From: Aristolochia californica
Lineage: Eukaryota > Streptophyta > Magnoliopsida > Piperales > Aristolochiaceae
DNA: 64,000 nt
Direction of reading: 5' to 3'
NCBI GenBank assembly: GCA_029961685.1
Contig: JARWKL010000009.1
Location: 21,695,237 to 21,759,236, forward strand
The notes beneath the pieces are model-generated. The model worked only from the letters and a program-made list of their open reading frames with translations. It made no database searches and had not been told where the DNA came from. Positions 25,601-39,577 of this stretch are shown one piece after another. The translations under genes were made by a program, and so were the position numbers. Position 1 is the first letter of the stretch. Every line of letters starts with the position of its first letter.

Positions 25601-28600
25601 CAAACCTTTTAAAGAGAATAATAAACACACATTAAATTCAGAAGTGAACGTGCGGTGGGATATTTAACCGCATCAAGCATGCAATTACTTTGCCCATTTA
25701 TAGCAAGTTGACCTAACGATCATAGGTGATTGAAAAGTGATTTATCATGCGTAATGGGCTATATTTTTTAAGGGATTACTTATTGATTGGGTGTCAACAC
25801 TCAGTTAAAAATCCCCCACCTCCCCCTTTTGGAGACGATTGCAAAACCTAATATATAAAAACTAAAAAGAGTTTACAATCCCTAAAAATTAAAAACACTT
25901 TTTGGAATTATATCTCTCTACATTTGTGGATTGTGCATTTCCAGTTAAAATTTATAGTTTTTATTTAAATCAAAACATGAGTTTTCACTTTTCCTTTCAT
26001 CTCGTAAACAAAAAAGAGCTAAAAGGGAAAATGATCACAACGAAATGAAAATTTTAGAGTTTATGTAGGGAAAAAATTTAAAGAAAAAAATGTAAGGAAA
26101 AAAATTTATTTACACACCACAAATGATCACAAAAGTTTTATTTTTCAAGTTTGGGAAATTCCACTAGTTCAACCCCAAGAGCTTCGAATTTTTTGAGTAA
26201 GAGATTTTTCTACACATGTTTTTAAAAATGGATATGCATGCTTTAAACATGTTAAAGATGCAAATGACCTATGGATCCAAACCTTTTAAAGAGAATAACA
26301 AAGACTCATTAAATTCTCAAGTGAACGTGCGATGGGATATTTACCCGAGTAAAAAAAACCATTATTTTGCCCATTTAGAGAAAGCTGACCTAACGATCAT
26401 AGATGGTAAAGTGATTTATCATGCGTAAGGGGCTATTTTTTTGTAAGGAATGACTTATGCATTGGGATTCAACACTCTGTTGAAAATCCTCCGCCTCCCC
26501 CTTTTTTCGACAATTGCAAAACCGAATATATAAAAACTAAAAAGAGTTTACAATCCCGAAAAATTAAAGACACTTTTTGTAATTATGACCCTCTACATTT
26601 GTGCATTGTGCATTTCCATTTTAGATGTATACTTTTTTATTAAATCAAAACTTGAGTTTTCAGTTTTCCCTTTATCTCGTAGACAAAAAAGAGTTAAAGC
26701 CAAATAGATCACAACGAAATAAAAAATTTAGAGTTTATGTATGGAAAAAATTTTAAGCAATAACAAATGTAACTAAGAAAATTTATTCACACACCACAAA
26801 TGAACACAAAATTTTTGTTATCCAAGTTTGGGAAATTCCACTAATTCAAGCCCAATTGCTTAGAGTTTTATAAGAAAGAGCTTTTTCTACACATGTTTTA
26901 AAAAATGAATATGCATGCTTGAAACATGTTAAAGATGCAAATAACCTATGGATCCAAACCTTTTAAAGAGAATGAAAAAACGTTCATTAAATTCTCAAGT
27001 GAACCTGCAGTGAGATATTTACCAGAGTCAAACAAGCCATTATTTTGCCCATTTACAAAAAGTTGACATAACGATCATAGATGATTGTAGAATGATTTAT
27101 TATGTGTAACAGGCTTTATTTTCGTAAGGAAAGAATTATGGATTGTGAGTCAAAACTAAGTTAAAAATTCCCCGCCTCCCCCTTTTTTCGACGATTGCCA
27201 AACCTAATATATAAAAACTAAAAAGAGTTTACAATCCCTAAAAATTATAGACAGTTTTTGGAATTATTTCTCTCTACATTTGTGCAGTGTGTGTTTTTAT
27301 TTTAAATGTATACTTTTTTTTTAATTCAAAAATTGAGTTCTCACTTTTCCCTTCATCTCGCAAACAAAAAAGAAATAAAAGGCAAATAGATCTCAACAAA
27401 ATGAAAATTTTAGAGTTTATTAATGGAAAATTTTTAAAGAAATAAAAAATGTAAGTAAATAAAATTTATTCACACACCACAACAAAGGAACACAAAAGTT
27501 TTGTTGTCCAAGTTTGGGAAATACCACTAGTTCAAACCCAATAACTTTTAATTTTATAAGAAAGAGATTTTTCTACGCATGTTTTAAACAATGGATATGC
27601 ACTCTTGAAACATGTTATAGATGCAAATGACCAATGGATCCAAACCTTTTAAAGTGAATAACAAATGCTCATTAAATTCTCAATTGAACGTGCGGTGGGA
27701 TATTTACCCGAGTCAAACAAGCCATTATTTTGCCCATTTACAAAAATCTGACCTAACGATCATAGATGATTGTAAAGGGATTAATCATGCATAACGGGCT
27801 ATATTTTTGTAAGGAACGACTTATGTATTGGGAGTCAAAACTGAGTTATAAATCCCCTGCCTCCCTCTTTTTCCGATGATTACAAAACCTAATATATAAA
27901 AATTAAAAAAAGTTTACAATCCCTAAAAATTACAGTAACTTTTTGGAATTATCTCTCTACATTTTTGCATTGTATGTTTCCATTTTAGATGTATACTTTT
28001 TTCTTAAATCAAAACTTGAGTTTTCACATTTCCCTTCATCTCGTAAACAAAAAAGGGATAACAGGCAAATTGATCACAACAAAATACAAATTTTAGGGTT
28101 TATGTTTGGAAACAATTTAAAGCAATAAAAAATGTAAATAAAAAAATATCTTCACACACCACAAATGAACACAAAAGTTTTGTTATCCAAGTTTGGGAAA
28201 TTTCATTAGTTCAACCCCAATAGCATGAAATTTTATAAGAAAGAGATTTTCAACACATGTTTCAAAAAATGGATAGGTTTGCTTGAAACATGTTCAAGAT
28301 GCAAATGACCTATGGATCCAAACCTTTTAAAAAGAATAAGAAATGGTCATTAAATTCTCAAGTGAACGTTCGGTGGGATATTTACCTGATTCAAACAAGC
28401 CATTGTTTTGCCTACTTAGAAAAAGCAAACCTAAAGATCATAGATGATTGTAAAGGGATTTATCATGCGTTACAGGGTATATTTTTTAAAGGAATGACTT
28501 ATGGATTGGGAGTCAACAGTCAGTTAAAAATCCCTGCCTCCCCCTTTTCTAGATGATTTCAAAACCTAATATATAAAAACTAAAAAGAGTTTACAACCCT

Positions 28601-29344
28601 AAAACTTACAGACACTTTTCTGGATTATCTCTTTCTACATTCGTGTATTATGTGTTTCCATTTTATATATATAATTTTTTATTAAATCATGACTTGAGTT
28701 TTCACTTTTCCCTCCATGTCGTAAACAAAAAAGAGATAATGGGTAAATAGATCAGAACGAAATGAAACTTTTAGAGTTTATGTATGGAAAAAATTTAAAG
28801 CAGTACCAAATGTAAGTAAGAAAATTTGTTAACACACCACAAATCAACACATAAGTTTTGTTATCCGAGTTTGGGAAATTCCATTAGTTCAACCCCAATT
28901 GCTTGGAGTTTTATAAGAAAGAGATTTTTCTACACATGTTTTAAAAAATGAATATACATGCTTGAAACATGTTAACGATGCAAATGACCTTTGGATCCAA
29001 ACCTTTTAAAGAGAATAAAAAGAGTTCATTAAATTTTCAAGTGAACCTGCAATGGGATATTTACCCGAGTCAAACAAGCCATTATTATGCCCATTTAAAA
29101 AAATCTGACCTAACGATCATAGATGATTGTAGAGTGATTTATCATGCGTAACGGGCTATATTTTGGTAAGGAATGAATTACTGATTGTCAGTCAATACTC
29201 AGTTAAAAATTCCCCGCCTCCCCCTTTTCCCGATGATTGCCAAACCTAATATATAAAAACTAAAAAGAGTTTACAATCCATAAAAATTACAGAAACTTTT
29301 TGGAATTATCTCTCTCTACATTTGTGCATTGTGCGTTTCTATTT

Positions 29345-30905
29345 TAGATGTATACTTTTTTCTTAAATCAAAATTTGAGTTTTCCCTTTTCCCTTCATCT
29401 CATAAACAAAAAAGAGATAAAAGGCAAATAGATCTAAACGAAATGAAAATTTTAGAGTTTATTAATGAAAAAAATTTAAAGCAATAACAAATGTAAGTAA
29501 ATAAAATTTATTCACACACCACAAATGAACACAAAAGTTTTATTATCCAAGTTTGGAAAATTCCACTAGTTCAACCCCAATAACTCAGAATTTTATAAGA
29601 AGGAGATTTTTCTACACATGTTTTAAAAAATGGATATGCATTCTTGAAACATGTTAAAGATGCAATTGACCTATCGATCGAAACCTTTTAAAGTGAATAA
29701 AAAACACTCATTAAATTCTCAATTGAACGCGTGGCGGGACACTTTCCCGAGACAAATAAGCCATTATATTGCCCATTTACAAAAAGCTGACCTAACGATC
29801 ATAAATGATTGTAAAATTATTTAGCATGCGTAATTGGCTATATTTTTGTCCGGAGTGATATATGGATTTGGAGTCACCACTAAGTTAAAAATGCCCCACC
29901 TCCCCCATTTCCCGACGATAGCAAAACCAAATATATAAAAACTAAAAAGAGTTTACAATACCTAAAAATTACAGACAATTTTTGGAATTATCTCTCTCTC
30001 CATTTTAGATGTATACTAGTTTCTTAAATCAAAACTTGAACTTTCACTTTTCCCTTCATCTCGTAATCAAAAAAGAGATCAAAGGCAAAAAGATCATTAG
30101 AAAATGAAAATTTTAGAGTTTATGGATGGAAAAAATTTAAAGCAAAAACAAATGTAAGAGAAGAAAATTTATTCACACACCACAAATTGACACAAAAGTT
30201 TTGTTACCCAAGTTTGTGAAATTCCAGTATTTCAACCCCAATATCTTGGAATTTTATAAGAAAGAGATTTTTCTACACATGTTTTAAAAAATGGATATTC
30301 ATGCTTGAAACATGTTAAAGATGTAAATGACCTATAGATGCAAACCTTTTAAAGAGAATAACAAACGCTCATTCAATTCTCAAGTTAACGTGGGTGGGAT
30401 ATTTACCCGAGTCAAACCAGCCATTACTTTGTCCATTTACAAATAGCTGACCTAATGATCATGGATGATTATAAAGTGATTTATCATGCGTAACGGGCTA
30501 TATTTTTGTAAGGAATGGCTTATGTATTGGGAGTCAACACTCAGTCAAAAATCCTCCGCCTCCCCTTTTTCCCGATGATTGAAAAATCTAATATATAAAA
30601 ATTAAAAAGATTTTACAATCACAAAAAAAATTACAGACACTTAAAAAGATAAAAGGAGAATAGATTACAACGAAATGAAAATTTTAGAGTTTATGTAAGG
30701 AAAAAATTTAAAGCAATAACAAATGTTAGTAAAGAAAATTTATTCACACACCACAAATGAACACAAAAGTTTTGTTATCCAAGTTTGGGAAATTCCACTA
30801 GTTCAACCCCAATAGCTTGGAATTTTAAAAGGAAGAGATTTTTCTACACATGTGTTAAAAAAAGGATATGCATGCTTGAAACATGTTAAAAATTCAAATG
30901 ACCTA
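29345..30905 (+). repeat. 1.91-kb trimer HOR, copy I
   Basis: Anchors are 29675 (CGATCG), 30336 (AGATGC) and 30907. The unit consists of a monomer with GATCTAAACG and ATTAATGAAA, a monomer lacking about 23 bp (TCTCTCTCTC joined to CATTTTAG near 30000), and a monomer lacking about 110 bp (join at 30642). Compared with copy II at an offset of 1912 bp, the 205 bases from 29401 differ at 6 positions from those at 31313. Copies I and II are directly adjacent, so this is a true tandem higher-order repeat. Confidence 0.88.
30642..30643 (+). other. 110-bp deletion join, variant 2, copy I
   Basis: CACTT runs directly into AAAAAGATAAAAGG. The upstream bases read AATCACAAAAA, where most monomers have AATCCCTAAAAA. 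Both features are shared with the joins near 32548, 42420 and 45009, and they separate this lineage from variant 1 at 7633 and 22614. Confidence 0.85.
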
Positions 30906-31256
30906 TGGATCCAAGCCTTTTAAAGAGAATAATGAACGCTCATTAAATTCCCAAGTGAATGTGTTGTAGGATATTTACTTGAGTCAAACGAGCCATTATT
31001 GTTCCCATTTACAAAAAACTTCCCTAGCGATCATATATGATTGTAAAGTGATTTATCATGTGTAACGGGCTACATTTTGGTAAGGAATGACTTATGTATT
31101 GGGAATCAATAGTCAATTAGAAATCCCCTGCCTCCCCCTTATTTCGACGATTAGAAAACCTAATATATAAAAACTAAAAAGAGTTTACAATCCATAAAAA
31201 TTACAGACACTTTTTTGAATTATCGCTCTACATTTGTGCATTGTGCATTTCCATTT
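30906..31256 (+). repeat. Spacer monomer part between trimers I and II
   Basis: This stretch carries AATAATGAACG, TTTACTTGAGTC, CATATATGATTG and GATTAGAAAACC. The same combination is found at 43385-43610, next to trimer IV. It therefore belongs to the same larger higher-order unit and is not random filler. No gene is present. Confidence 0.75.
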
Positions 31257-32812
31257 TAGATGTATACTTTTTTCTTAAATCAAAACTTGAGTTTTCCCTT
31301 TTCCCTTCATCTCATAAACAAAAAAGAGATAAAAGGCAAATAGATCTAAACGAAATAAAAATTTTAGAGTTTATTAATGAAAAATATTTAAAGCAATAAC
31401 AAATGTAAGTAAAGAAAATTTATTCACACACCACAAATGAACACAAAAGTTTTATTATCCAAGTTTAGAAAATTCCACTAGTTCAACCCCAATAACTCGG
31501 AATTTTATAAGAAAGAGACTTTTCTACACATATTTTAAAAAATGGATATGCATTCTTGAAACATGTTAGAGATGCAATTGACCTATGGATCAAAACCTTT
31601 TAAAGTGAATAACAAACGCGAATTAAATTCTCAATTGAATGTGCGGTGGGGTACTTTCCCGAGGAAAACAAGCGATTATTTTGCTCATTTACAAAAAGCT
31701 GACCTAACGAACATAGATGATTGTGAAATTATTTATCTTGAGTAACTGGCTAAATTTTTGTAAGGAATGATTTATGGATTGGGAGCCAACACTCAGTTAA
31801 AAATCTCCCGCCTCCCCCTTTTCTTGACGATTGCAAAACCTAATATATAAAAACTAAAAAGAGTTTACAATACCTAAAAATTACAGACACTTTTTGGAAT
31901 TATCACTCTCTCCATTTTAGATGTATACTTTTTTCTTAAATCAAAAATTGAGTTTTCACTTTTCCCTTCATCTCGTAAACAAAAAAGAGATAAAAGGCAA
32001 ATAAATCACAACGAAATGAAAATTTTAGATTTTATGTATGGAAAAGATTTAAAGCAAAAACAAATGTAAGTGAAGAAAATTTATTCACACACCACAAATT
32101 AACACAAAAGTTTTGTTACACTAGTTTGTGAAATTCCAATATTTCAACCCCATTATTGTGGAATTTTATAAGAAGAGATTTTTCTACCCATGTTTTAAAA
32201 AAATGGATATTCAGGCTTGAAACATGTTCAAGATGCAAATGACCTATAGATCCAAACCTTTTAAAGAGAATAACAACGCTCATTCGATTCTCATGTAACC
32301 GTGCGGTGGGATATTTACCCGAGTCCAACCAGCCATTTTTTTCCATTTACAAATAGTTGACCTAACGATCATATATGATTGTAAAGTGATTTATCATGCG
32401 TAACGAGCTATATTTTTGTAATGAATGACTTATGGATTGGGAGTCAACACTCAGTTAAAATTCCTTCGCTCCCCCTTTTCCCGACAATTACAAAATCTAA
32501 TATATAAAAAATAAAAAGATTTTACAATTAAAAAACTTACAGACACTTAAAAAGATAAATGCCAAATAGATAACAATGAAATGAAAATTTTAGAGTTTGT
32601 GTATGGAAAAAATTTAAAGCAGTAACAAATGTAAGTAAAGAAAATTTATTCACACACTACAAACGAACACAAAAGTTTTGTTATCCGAGTTTGGGAAATT
32701 CCACTAATTAAACCCCAATTGCTTGGAATTATATAAGAAAGAGATTTTTCTACACATGTTTTAAAATATGGATATGCATGCTTAAAACATGTTAAAAATA
32801 AAAATGACCAAT
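31257..32812 (+). repeat. 1.91-kb trimer HOR, copy II
   Basis: Anchors are 31587 (GGATCA), 32248 (AGATCC) and 32813. The monomer order, the 23-bp deletion (near 31911) and the 110-bp deletion (join near 32548) all match copy I. After the trimer comes a monomer with AAAGTTATTTATCATGCATAA and TACGGAATGAATTATGG, which also follows copies III and IV. Confidence 0.88.
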
Positions 32813-33105
32813 GGATCCAAACCTTTTAAAGAGAATAAAAAACGCTTATTAAATTCTCATGTGAACGTGAGGTGGGATATTTACCCGATACGAACAAGAC
32901 ATTATTTTGCCCATTTACAAAAAGCACACCTAACGATCATAGATGATTTTAAAGTTATTTATCATGCATAACGGGCTATATTTTTGTACGGAATGAATTA
33001 TGGATTGGGAGTCAACACTCAGATAAAAATCCCCCGCCTCCCCCTTTTACCGACGATTGCAAAACCTAATATATAAAAACTGAAAAGTGTTTAAAATCCC
33101 TAAAA

Positions 33106-33121
33106 TTTTTTTTTTTTTTTT
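33106..33121 (+). repeat. 16-T homopolymer inside a monomer
   Basis: Where other copies read AAAAATTACAGACACTTTTTGG, this copy has an uninterrupted run of 16 T before GGAATGATC. It replaces the ACAGACAC segment at almost unchanged length. Slippage is the simple explanation. A sequencing or consensus error at a homopolymer is also possible. Confidence 0.9.
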
Positions 33122-34850
33122 GGAATGATCTCTCTCTTCATTTGTGCATTGTGCATTTCCATTTTAGATGTATACTTTTTTCTTAAATTAAAACTTGAGT
33201 TTTCACTTTTCCCTTCATCTCGTAAACAAAAGAGAGATAAGAGGCAAATAGATCACAACGAAATGAAAATTTTAGAGTTTGTGTATGGAAAAAATTTAAA
33301 GCAATCACAAATGTAAGTAAAGAAAATTTATTCACACACCACAAATGAACACAAAATTTTTTTTATCCATGTTTGGGAAATTCCACTAGTTCAACCCCAA
33401 TAGCTTGGAATTTTATAAGAAAGAGATTTTTCAACACATGTTTTAAAAATGGATATGCATGCTTGAATTATGTGAAAGACGGAAATGACCTATGGATCCA
33501 AACCTTTTAAAGATAATAACAAACACTCATTAAATTTTAGAGTGAACGTGTGGTGGGATATTTTTCCGAGTCAAACAAGCCATTATTTTGCCCATTTAAA
33601 AAAAAGTTGACCTATCGATAATAGATGAATGTAAAGTATATCTTGCGTAACGGGCTATATTTTTGTAAGGAATGACTTATGGATTGGGAGTCAACACTCA
33701 GTTAAAATTCCCCCCCTCGCCCTATTGCAGATGATCGCGAAACCTAATATATAAAAACTAAAAAGAGTTATGTCTCTCTACATTTATGCATTGTGACTTT
33801 TTATTTAAGATGTATGCTTTTTCCATAAATCAAAACTTGATTTTTCACTTTTCCCTTCATCTCATAAAGAAAAAAGAGATAAAAGGCAAATAGATCACCA
33901 CGAAATGAAAATTTTAGAGTTTATGTAGGGATAAACTTTAAACCAATAACAAATGTAAGTAATGAAAATTTATTCACACACCACAAATGAACACAAAAGT
34001 TTTGTTATCCAAGTTTGGGAAATTCCATTTGTTCAACCCCAATAGCTTGAAATTTTATAAGAAAGAGATTTTTCAACACATGTTTTAAAAAATGGATATA
34101 CATGCTTGAAACATGTTAAAGATACTAATGACCTATAGATCCAAACCTTTTAAAGAGAATAACAAACGCTCATTAAATTTTCAAGTGAACGTGCGGTGGA
34201 TTATTTACCCAAGTCAAACAAGCCATTATTTTGCCCATTTAGAAAAAGCTAGCCTAACCATCATAGATGATTGTAAAGTGATTTATTAGGCGTAACGGGC
34301 TATATTTTTGTAAGGAATGACTTATGAATTGGGAGTCAACACTCAGTTAAATATCCTCAACCTCCCCCTTTTCCCGACAATTGCCAAACCAAATATGTAA
34401 AAACAAAAAAGATTTTACAATCCCTAAAAATTACAGACACTTTTTGGAATTATCTCTCTCTACATTTGTGCATTGTGCAATTCCATTTTAGATATATACT
34501 TTTTTCTTAAATCAAAACTTGAGTTTTCACTTTTCCCTTCATCTCGTAAACAAAAAAAGAGATAAAAGGCAAATAGATCACAAAGAATGAAAATTTTAGA
34601 GTTTATGTATGGAAAACATTTAAAGCAATAAAAATTGTAAGTAAAGAAAATTTATTCACACGCCACAAATGAACATAAAAGTTTTGTTTTCCAAATTTGG
34701 GAAATTCTACTAGTTCAACCCCAATAGCTTGGAATTTTATTTGAAAGAGATTTTTCTACAAATGTTTTGAAAAATGGATAAGCATGCGTGAAACATGTTC
34801 AAGATGCAAAAGTCCTATGGATCATAACCTGTTAAAGAGAATAAAAAATG

Positions 34851-34914
34851 GTCAAACAAGCCATTATTTTGCCCATTTACCTGAGTCAAACTAGCCATTA
34901 TTTTGCCCATTTAC
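34851..34914 (+). repeat. 34-bp period local duplication beside a deletion
   Basis: The 30 bases from 34851 (GTCAAACAAGCC to CCCATTTAC) recur from 34885 with one mismatch (CAAG to CTAG). In the first copy the preceding part of the monomer, about 45 bp including CAAGTGAACGTGCGG, is missing. A single template-switch event could produce both the duplication and the loss. Confidence 0.88.
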
Positions 34915-37900
34915 AAAAAGCTGACCTAACGATTGTAGATGATTGTAAAGTTATTTATAATGCTTAACGGGCAATATTTTTTAAGGAATAACTATGGATT
35001 TGGAGTCAACACTCAATTAAAAATCCCCCACCTCCCATTTTTCTCGACGATTGGAAAACAAAATATAGAAAAATAAAATGAGTTTACGATCCCTAAAAAT
35101 TACAGACACGTTTTGGAATTATCTTTCTCTACATTTGTGCATTGTGCATTTCCATTTTAGATGTATACTTTTTTCTCAAATCAAAACTTTAGTTTTCACC
35201 TTTCCCTTCATCTCGAATACAAAAAGCAGATTAAAGGCAAATACATCACAACGAAATGATAAATTTAGAGTTGATGTATAGAAAAATTTTAAAGCAATAA
35301 AAAATATAAGTAAATAAAATTTATTCACACACCACAAATAAACACAAAAGTTTTGTTATCCATGTTTAAGAAATTCCACTAGTTCAACTCCAATAGCTTG
35401 GAATTTTGTAAGAAAGAGATTTTTCTACACATATTTTAAAAAATCGATATGCATGCTTGAAGCAAGTTAAAGACGCAAATGACCTCTAGATCCAAACTTT
35501 TAAGAGAATAACAAACGCTCATTAATTCTCAAGTGAACGTGCGATGGGACATTTACTTGAGTAAAAAAAACCATTATTTTTCCCATTTACAAAAAGCTGA
35601 CCTAACGATCATTGATGATTGTAAAGTGATTTATCATGCGTAACCAGCAATATTGTTTTTTAAGGAATGACTTATGGATTAGGAGTCAACACTCAGTTAA
35701 AAATCCCCCGCCTCCCACTTTTCCCGACGATTGTAAAACCTAATATATAAAAACTAAAAAAAGTTTACAAACCCTGAAAATTACAAACACTTTTTGGAAT
35801 TATCTCTCTCTACATTTCTGCATTGCGCATTTCTATTTTAGATGTATACTTTTTTCTTAAATGGAGTTTTCACTTTTCCCTTCAACTCATAAACAAAAAA
35901 GAGATAAAAGGCAATTAGATCACAATGAAATGAAAATTTTAGAGTTTATGTATGGAAAAAATTTAAAGAAATAACAAATGTACATAAAGAAAATTTATTC
36001 ACACGCCACAAATGAACACAAAAGTTTTGTTATCCAAAGTTTGGGAAATTCCACTAGTTCAACCCCAATAGCTTGGAATTTTATAAGAAAGAGATTTTTC
36101 TACACATGTTTTAAAAAATGGATATGCATGCTAGAAACATTTTAAAGATGCAAAAGGCCTATGGATCCAAACCTTTTAAAGAGAATAACAAACACCCATT
36201 AAATACTCAAGTGAACATGCAGTGAATATTTACCCAAGTCAAACATGCCATTATTTCGCCCATTTACAAAAAGTTGACCTAACGATCGTAAATGATTGTA
36301 AAGTGATTTATCATGTTTAACGGGCTATATTTTTGTATGGAATGACTTATGGATTGGGAGTCAACACGCAGTTAAAAATCCCCCATCTCCCCCTTTTCCC
36401 GATGATTGCTAAACCTAATATATTAAAAAACAAAGTTTATAATCGTTAAACATTACAGACACTTTTTGAAATTATCTCACTCTACATTTGTCATGGAGCG
36501 ATTCCATTTTAGATGTGTACTTTTTTCTTAAATCAAAACTTGAGTTTTCACGTTTTCCTTCATCTCATAATAAAAACATAAATAAAGGGCAAATAGATCT
36601 CAACGAATTAAAAAAATTCGAGTTTATGAATGGAAAAAATTTAAAGCAATTACAAATGTAAGTAAAGAAAATTTATTCACACACCACAAATGAACACAAA
36701 AGTTTTGTTATGTAAGTTTGGGAAATTCCACAAGTTCAACCCCAATTGCTTGGAATTTTATAAGATAGAGATTTTTCTACATATGTTTTAAAAAATGGAT
36801 ATGCAAGCTCGAAACATGTTAAAGATAAAAATTACCTATGGATCCAAACCTATTAAAGAGAATAACAAATGCTCATTAAATTTTGAAGTGAATGTGTGGA
36901 AAGCTAACCTAACAATCATAGATGATTGTAAAGTGATTTATCATGTGTAATGGGCTATATTTTTGTAAGAAATGAATTATGGATTGGGAGTCAACACTCA
37001 GTTAAAAATCCCCCACCTCCTCCTTTTCTAGATGATTGCAAAACCAAATATATAAAAACCAAAAAGATTTTACAATCCCTAAAAATAAAAGACACTTTTC
37101 TGAATTATCTCTCTCTACTTTTGTGCGTTGTGCATTTCCATTTTAGATGTATACTTTTTTCTTAAATATAAACTTGATTTTTCACTTTATCCTTCATCAC
37201 ATAAACAAAAAAAGAGATAAAAGGCAAATAGATCACTACGAAATGAAAATTTTAGATTTTATGTATGAAAAAAATTTAAAGCAATAACAAATGGATGTAA
37301 AGAAAATTTATTCACACACCACATATGTACACAAAAGTTTTTTAATCCATGTTTGGGAAATTCCACTAGTTCAATCGCAATAGCTTGGAATTTTATAAGA
37401 AAGAGAATTTTCTACACAGGATTTAAAAAATGGATATGCATGCATGAAACATATTAAAGATTCAAATGACGTATGGATCCAAACTTTTTAAAGAGAATAA
37501 CAAACGCCAATTAAATTTTCAAGTGAACGTGTGGTGGGATATTTACCCGAATCAAACAAGCCGTTATTATGTCCATTTACAAAAAGCTGACCTAACAATC
37601 AAAGATGATTGTAAATCGATTTAACATGCGTAACGGGCTATATTTTTGTAAGGAATGACTTATAGATTGGTAGTCAAGACTCAGTTAAAAATCCCCCACC
37701 TCCCCCTTTTCCTGATGATTGCAAAACCTAATATATAAAAATTTAAAATAGTATATAATCCCTAAAAATTACAGACACTTTTTGGAATTCACTCTCTAAA
37801 TTTTTGCATTGTGCATTTCGTTTTTATATGTATACTTTTTTCTTAAATCAAAACTTGAGTTTTCACTTTTCCCTTCATCTCGTAAACAAAAAAGAGATAA

Positions 37901-38030
37901 AAGGCAAATAGATCACAACGAAAAGAAAATTTTAGAGTTTATGTATGGAAAAAATTTAAAGCAATAACAAATGTAATTAAAGAAAATTTATTCACACCCC
38001 ACAAATTAAAACAAAAGTTTTGTTATGCAA

Positions 38031-38034
38031 GTTT
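38031..38034 (+). other. 70-bp deletion join in the dyad left arm
   Basis: GTTATGCAAGTTTT runs into TTTTAAAAAATGG. The bases GTTT fit both the end of the CCAAGTTTGGG motif and the ACATGTTTTAAA dyad arm. The intervening segment is gone, and the interval is 611 bp. An open frame of 72 codons (38025-38243) crosses the join and owes its extra length to it. Confidence 0.8.
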
Positions 38035-39346
38035 TAAAAAATGGATATGCATGCTTGAAGAATGTTAAAGATTTAAATGACCTATGGAGTAAACCTTTTA
38101 AAGAGAATAACAAACGCTCATTCAATTCTGAAGTGAATGTGCAAAGGGATATTTACCCAAGTAAAACAAGCCATTATTTTTCCCATTTACTAAAAGCTGA
38201 CATAACGATCATAGATGATTGTAAAGTGATTTATCATGCATAACGAGCTATATGTTTTTAAGCAATGACTTATGGATTGGGAGTCAACACTCAGTTAAAA
38301 ATTCCCCGCCACCCCTTTTTTCCTGATTATTGCAAAACCAAATATATATAAACAAAAAAGATTTTAAAATCCATTAAAATTATATACACTTTTCTTAATT
38401 ATCTCTCTCTACATTTGTGCATTGTGCGTTTCTAATTTAGAAGTATACTTTTTTCTAAAATTAAAATTTGAGTTTTCTCTTTTCCCTTCTTCTCCTAAAC
38501 AAAAAAGAGATAAAAGGGAAATAGATCACAACGAAATGAAAATTTTAGAGTTTATGTATGGAAAATATTTAAAGCAATATCAAATGTAAGTAAAAAAAAT
38601 TTAGTCGCACACCATAAATGAACATAAAAGTTTTGTTTTCCAAGTTTGGGAAATTCCACTAGTTCAACTGCAATAGCCTGGAATTTTGTAAGAAACATAT
38701 TTTTCTACACAATGTTTAAAAAAATGGATATGCATGCTTGAAACATGTTAAAAATGCAAATGACCTATGGATCGAAACCTTTTAAAGAGAATAAAAAACG
38801 CTCTTTAAATTCTCAAGTGAACGTGCAGTGGGATATTTACCTGAGTCAAACAAGCCATTATTTTGCCCATTTACAAAAAACTGACCTAACGTTTATAGAT
38901 GATTTTAAAGTGATTTATCATGCGTTATGGTCTATATTTTTGTAAGAAATGACTTATGGATTCAGAGTCAACACTCAATTAAAAATCCCCCACCTCCCCC
39001 TTTTCTCGATGATTCCAAAACCTAAATATATAATAAATAAAATGAGTTTACAATCCCTAAAAATTACAGACACTTTTCGAAATTATCTGTCTCTATATTT
39101 TTGGAATACGCATTTCCATTTTAGATGTATACTTTTTTCTTAAATCAAAACTTGAGTTTTTACTTTTCCCTTTATATCGTAAACAAAAAAGATATAAAAC
39201 GCAAACAGATCACAACAAAATGAAAATTTTAGAGTTTATCTATAGAAAAAATTAAAGCAATAAGAAATGTATTTAAAGAAAATGTATTCACACACCACAA
39301 ATGAACACAAAAGTTTTGTTATCCAACTTTGGGAAATTCTACTAGT

Positions 39347-39577
39347 TCAACCCCAATAGCTTGGAATTTTATATGAAAGAGATTTTTCTACACATGTTTT
39401 AAAAAATGGATATGCATGCTTGAAACATGTTAAAGATGCAAATAACCTATGGATCTGAACCTTTGAAAGAGAATAAAAACCGCTCATTAAATTCTCAAGA
39501 GAACGTGCAGTTGGATATTTACCTGAGTATAACAAGCCATTATTTAACCCATTTAAAAAAAGCTGCCTAACGATCAT
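39347..39577 (-). other. Recurrent minus-strand open frame (family c), not called as a gene
   Basis: A frame covering the region of the BamHI site and dyad on the minus strand is open here for 76 codons and also at 23452-23640 and 32116-32346. It overlaps family a on the opposite strand, so both cannot be under independent coding constraint. The members share the segment SGKYPTA followed later by FFKTCVEKSL-like residues. I recognise no protein family in it. Confidence 0.55.

Larger units (their letters stand above)
21301..29344 (+). repeat. Forward monomers with two shortened copies
   Basis: Anchors are at 21952, 22313, 22878, 23556, 24236, 24915 (GAATCC), 25596 (GCATGC), 26273, 26950, 27636, 28314 and 28993. 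The intervals ending at 22313 and 22878 are 361 and 565 bp. Subtypes known from block L recur here, for example ATTCTTGAAA with AAAGTGAATAA near 23521 and AAAGGGATTT near 24372. At 27085-27700 a GTAGAATG monomer is followed by a CAATTGAACG monomer, and the pair recurs at 29130-29780. No gene or other element is seen. Confidence 0.9.
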
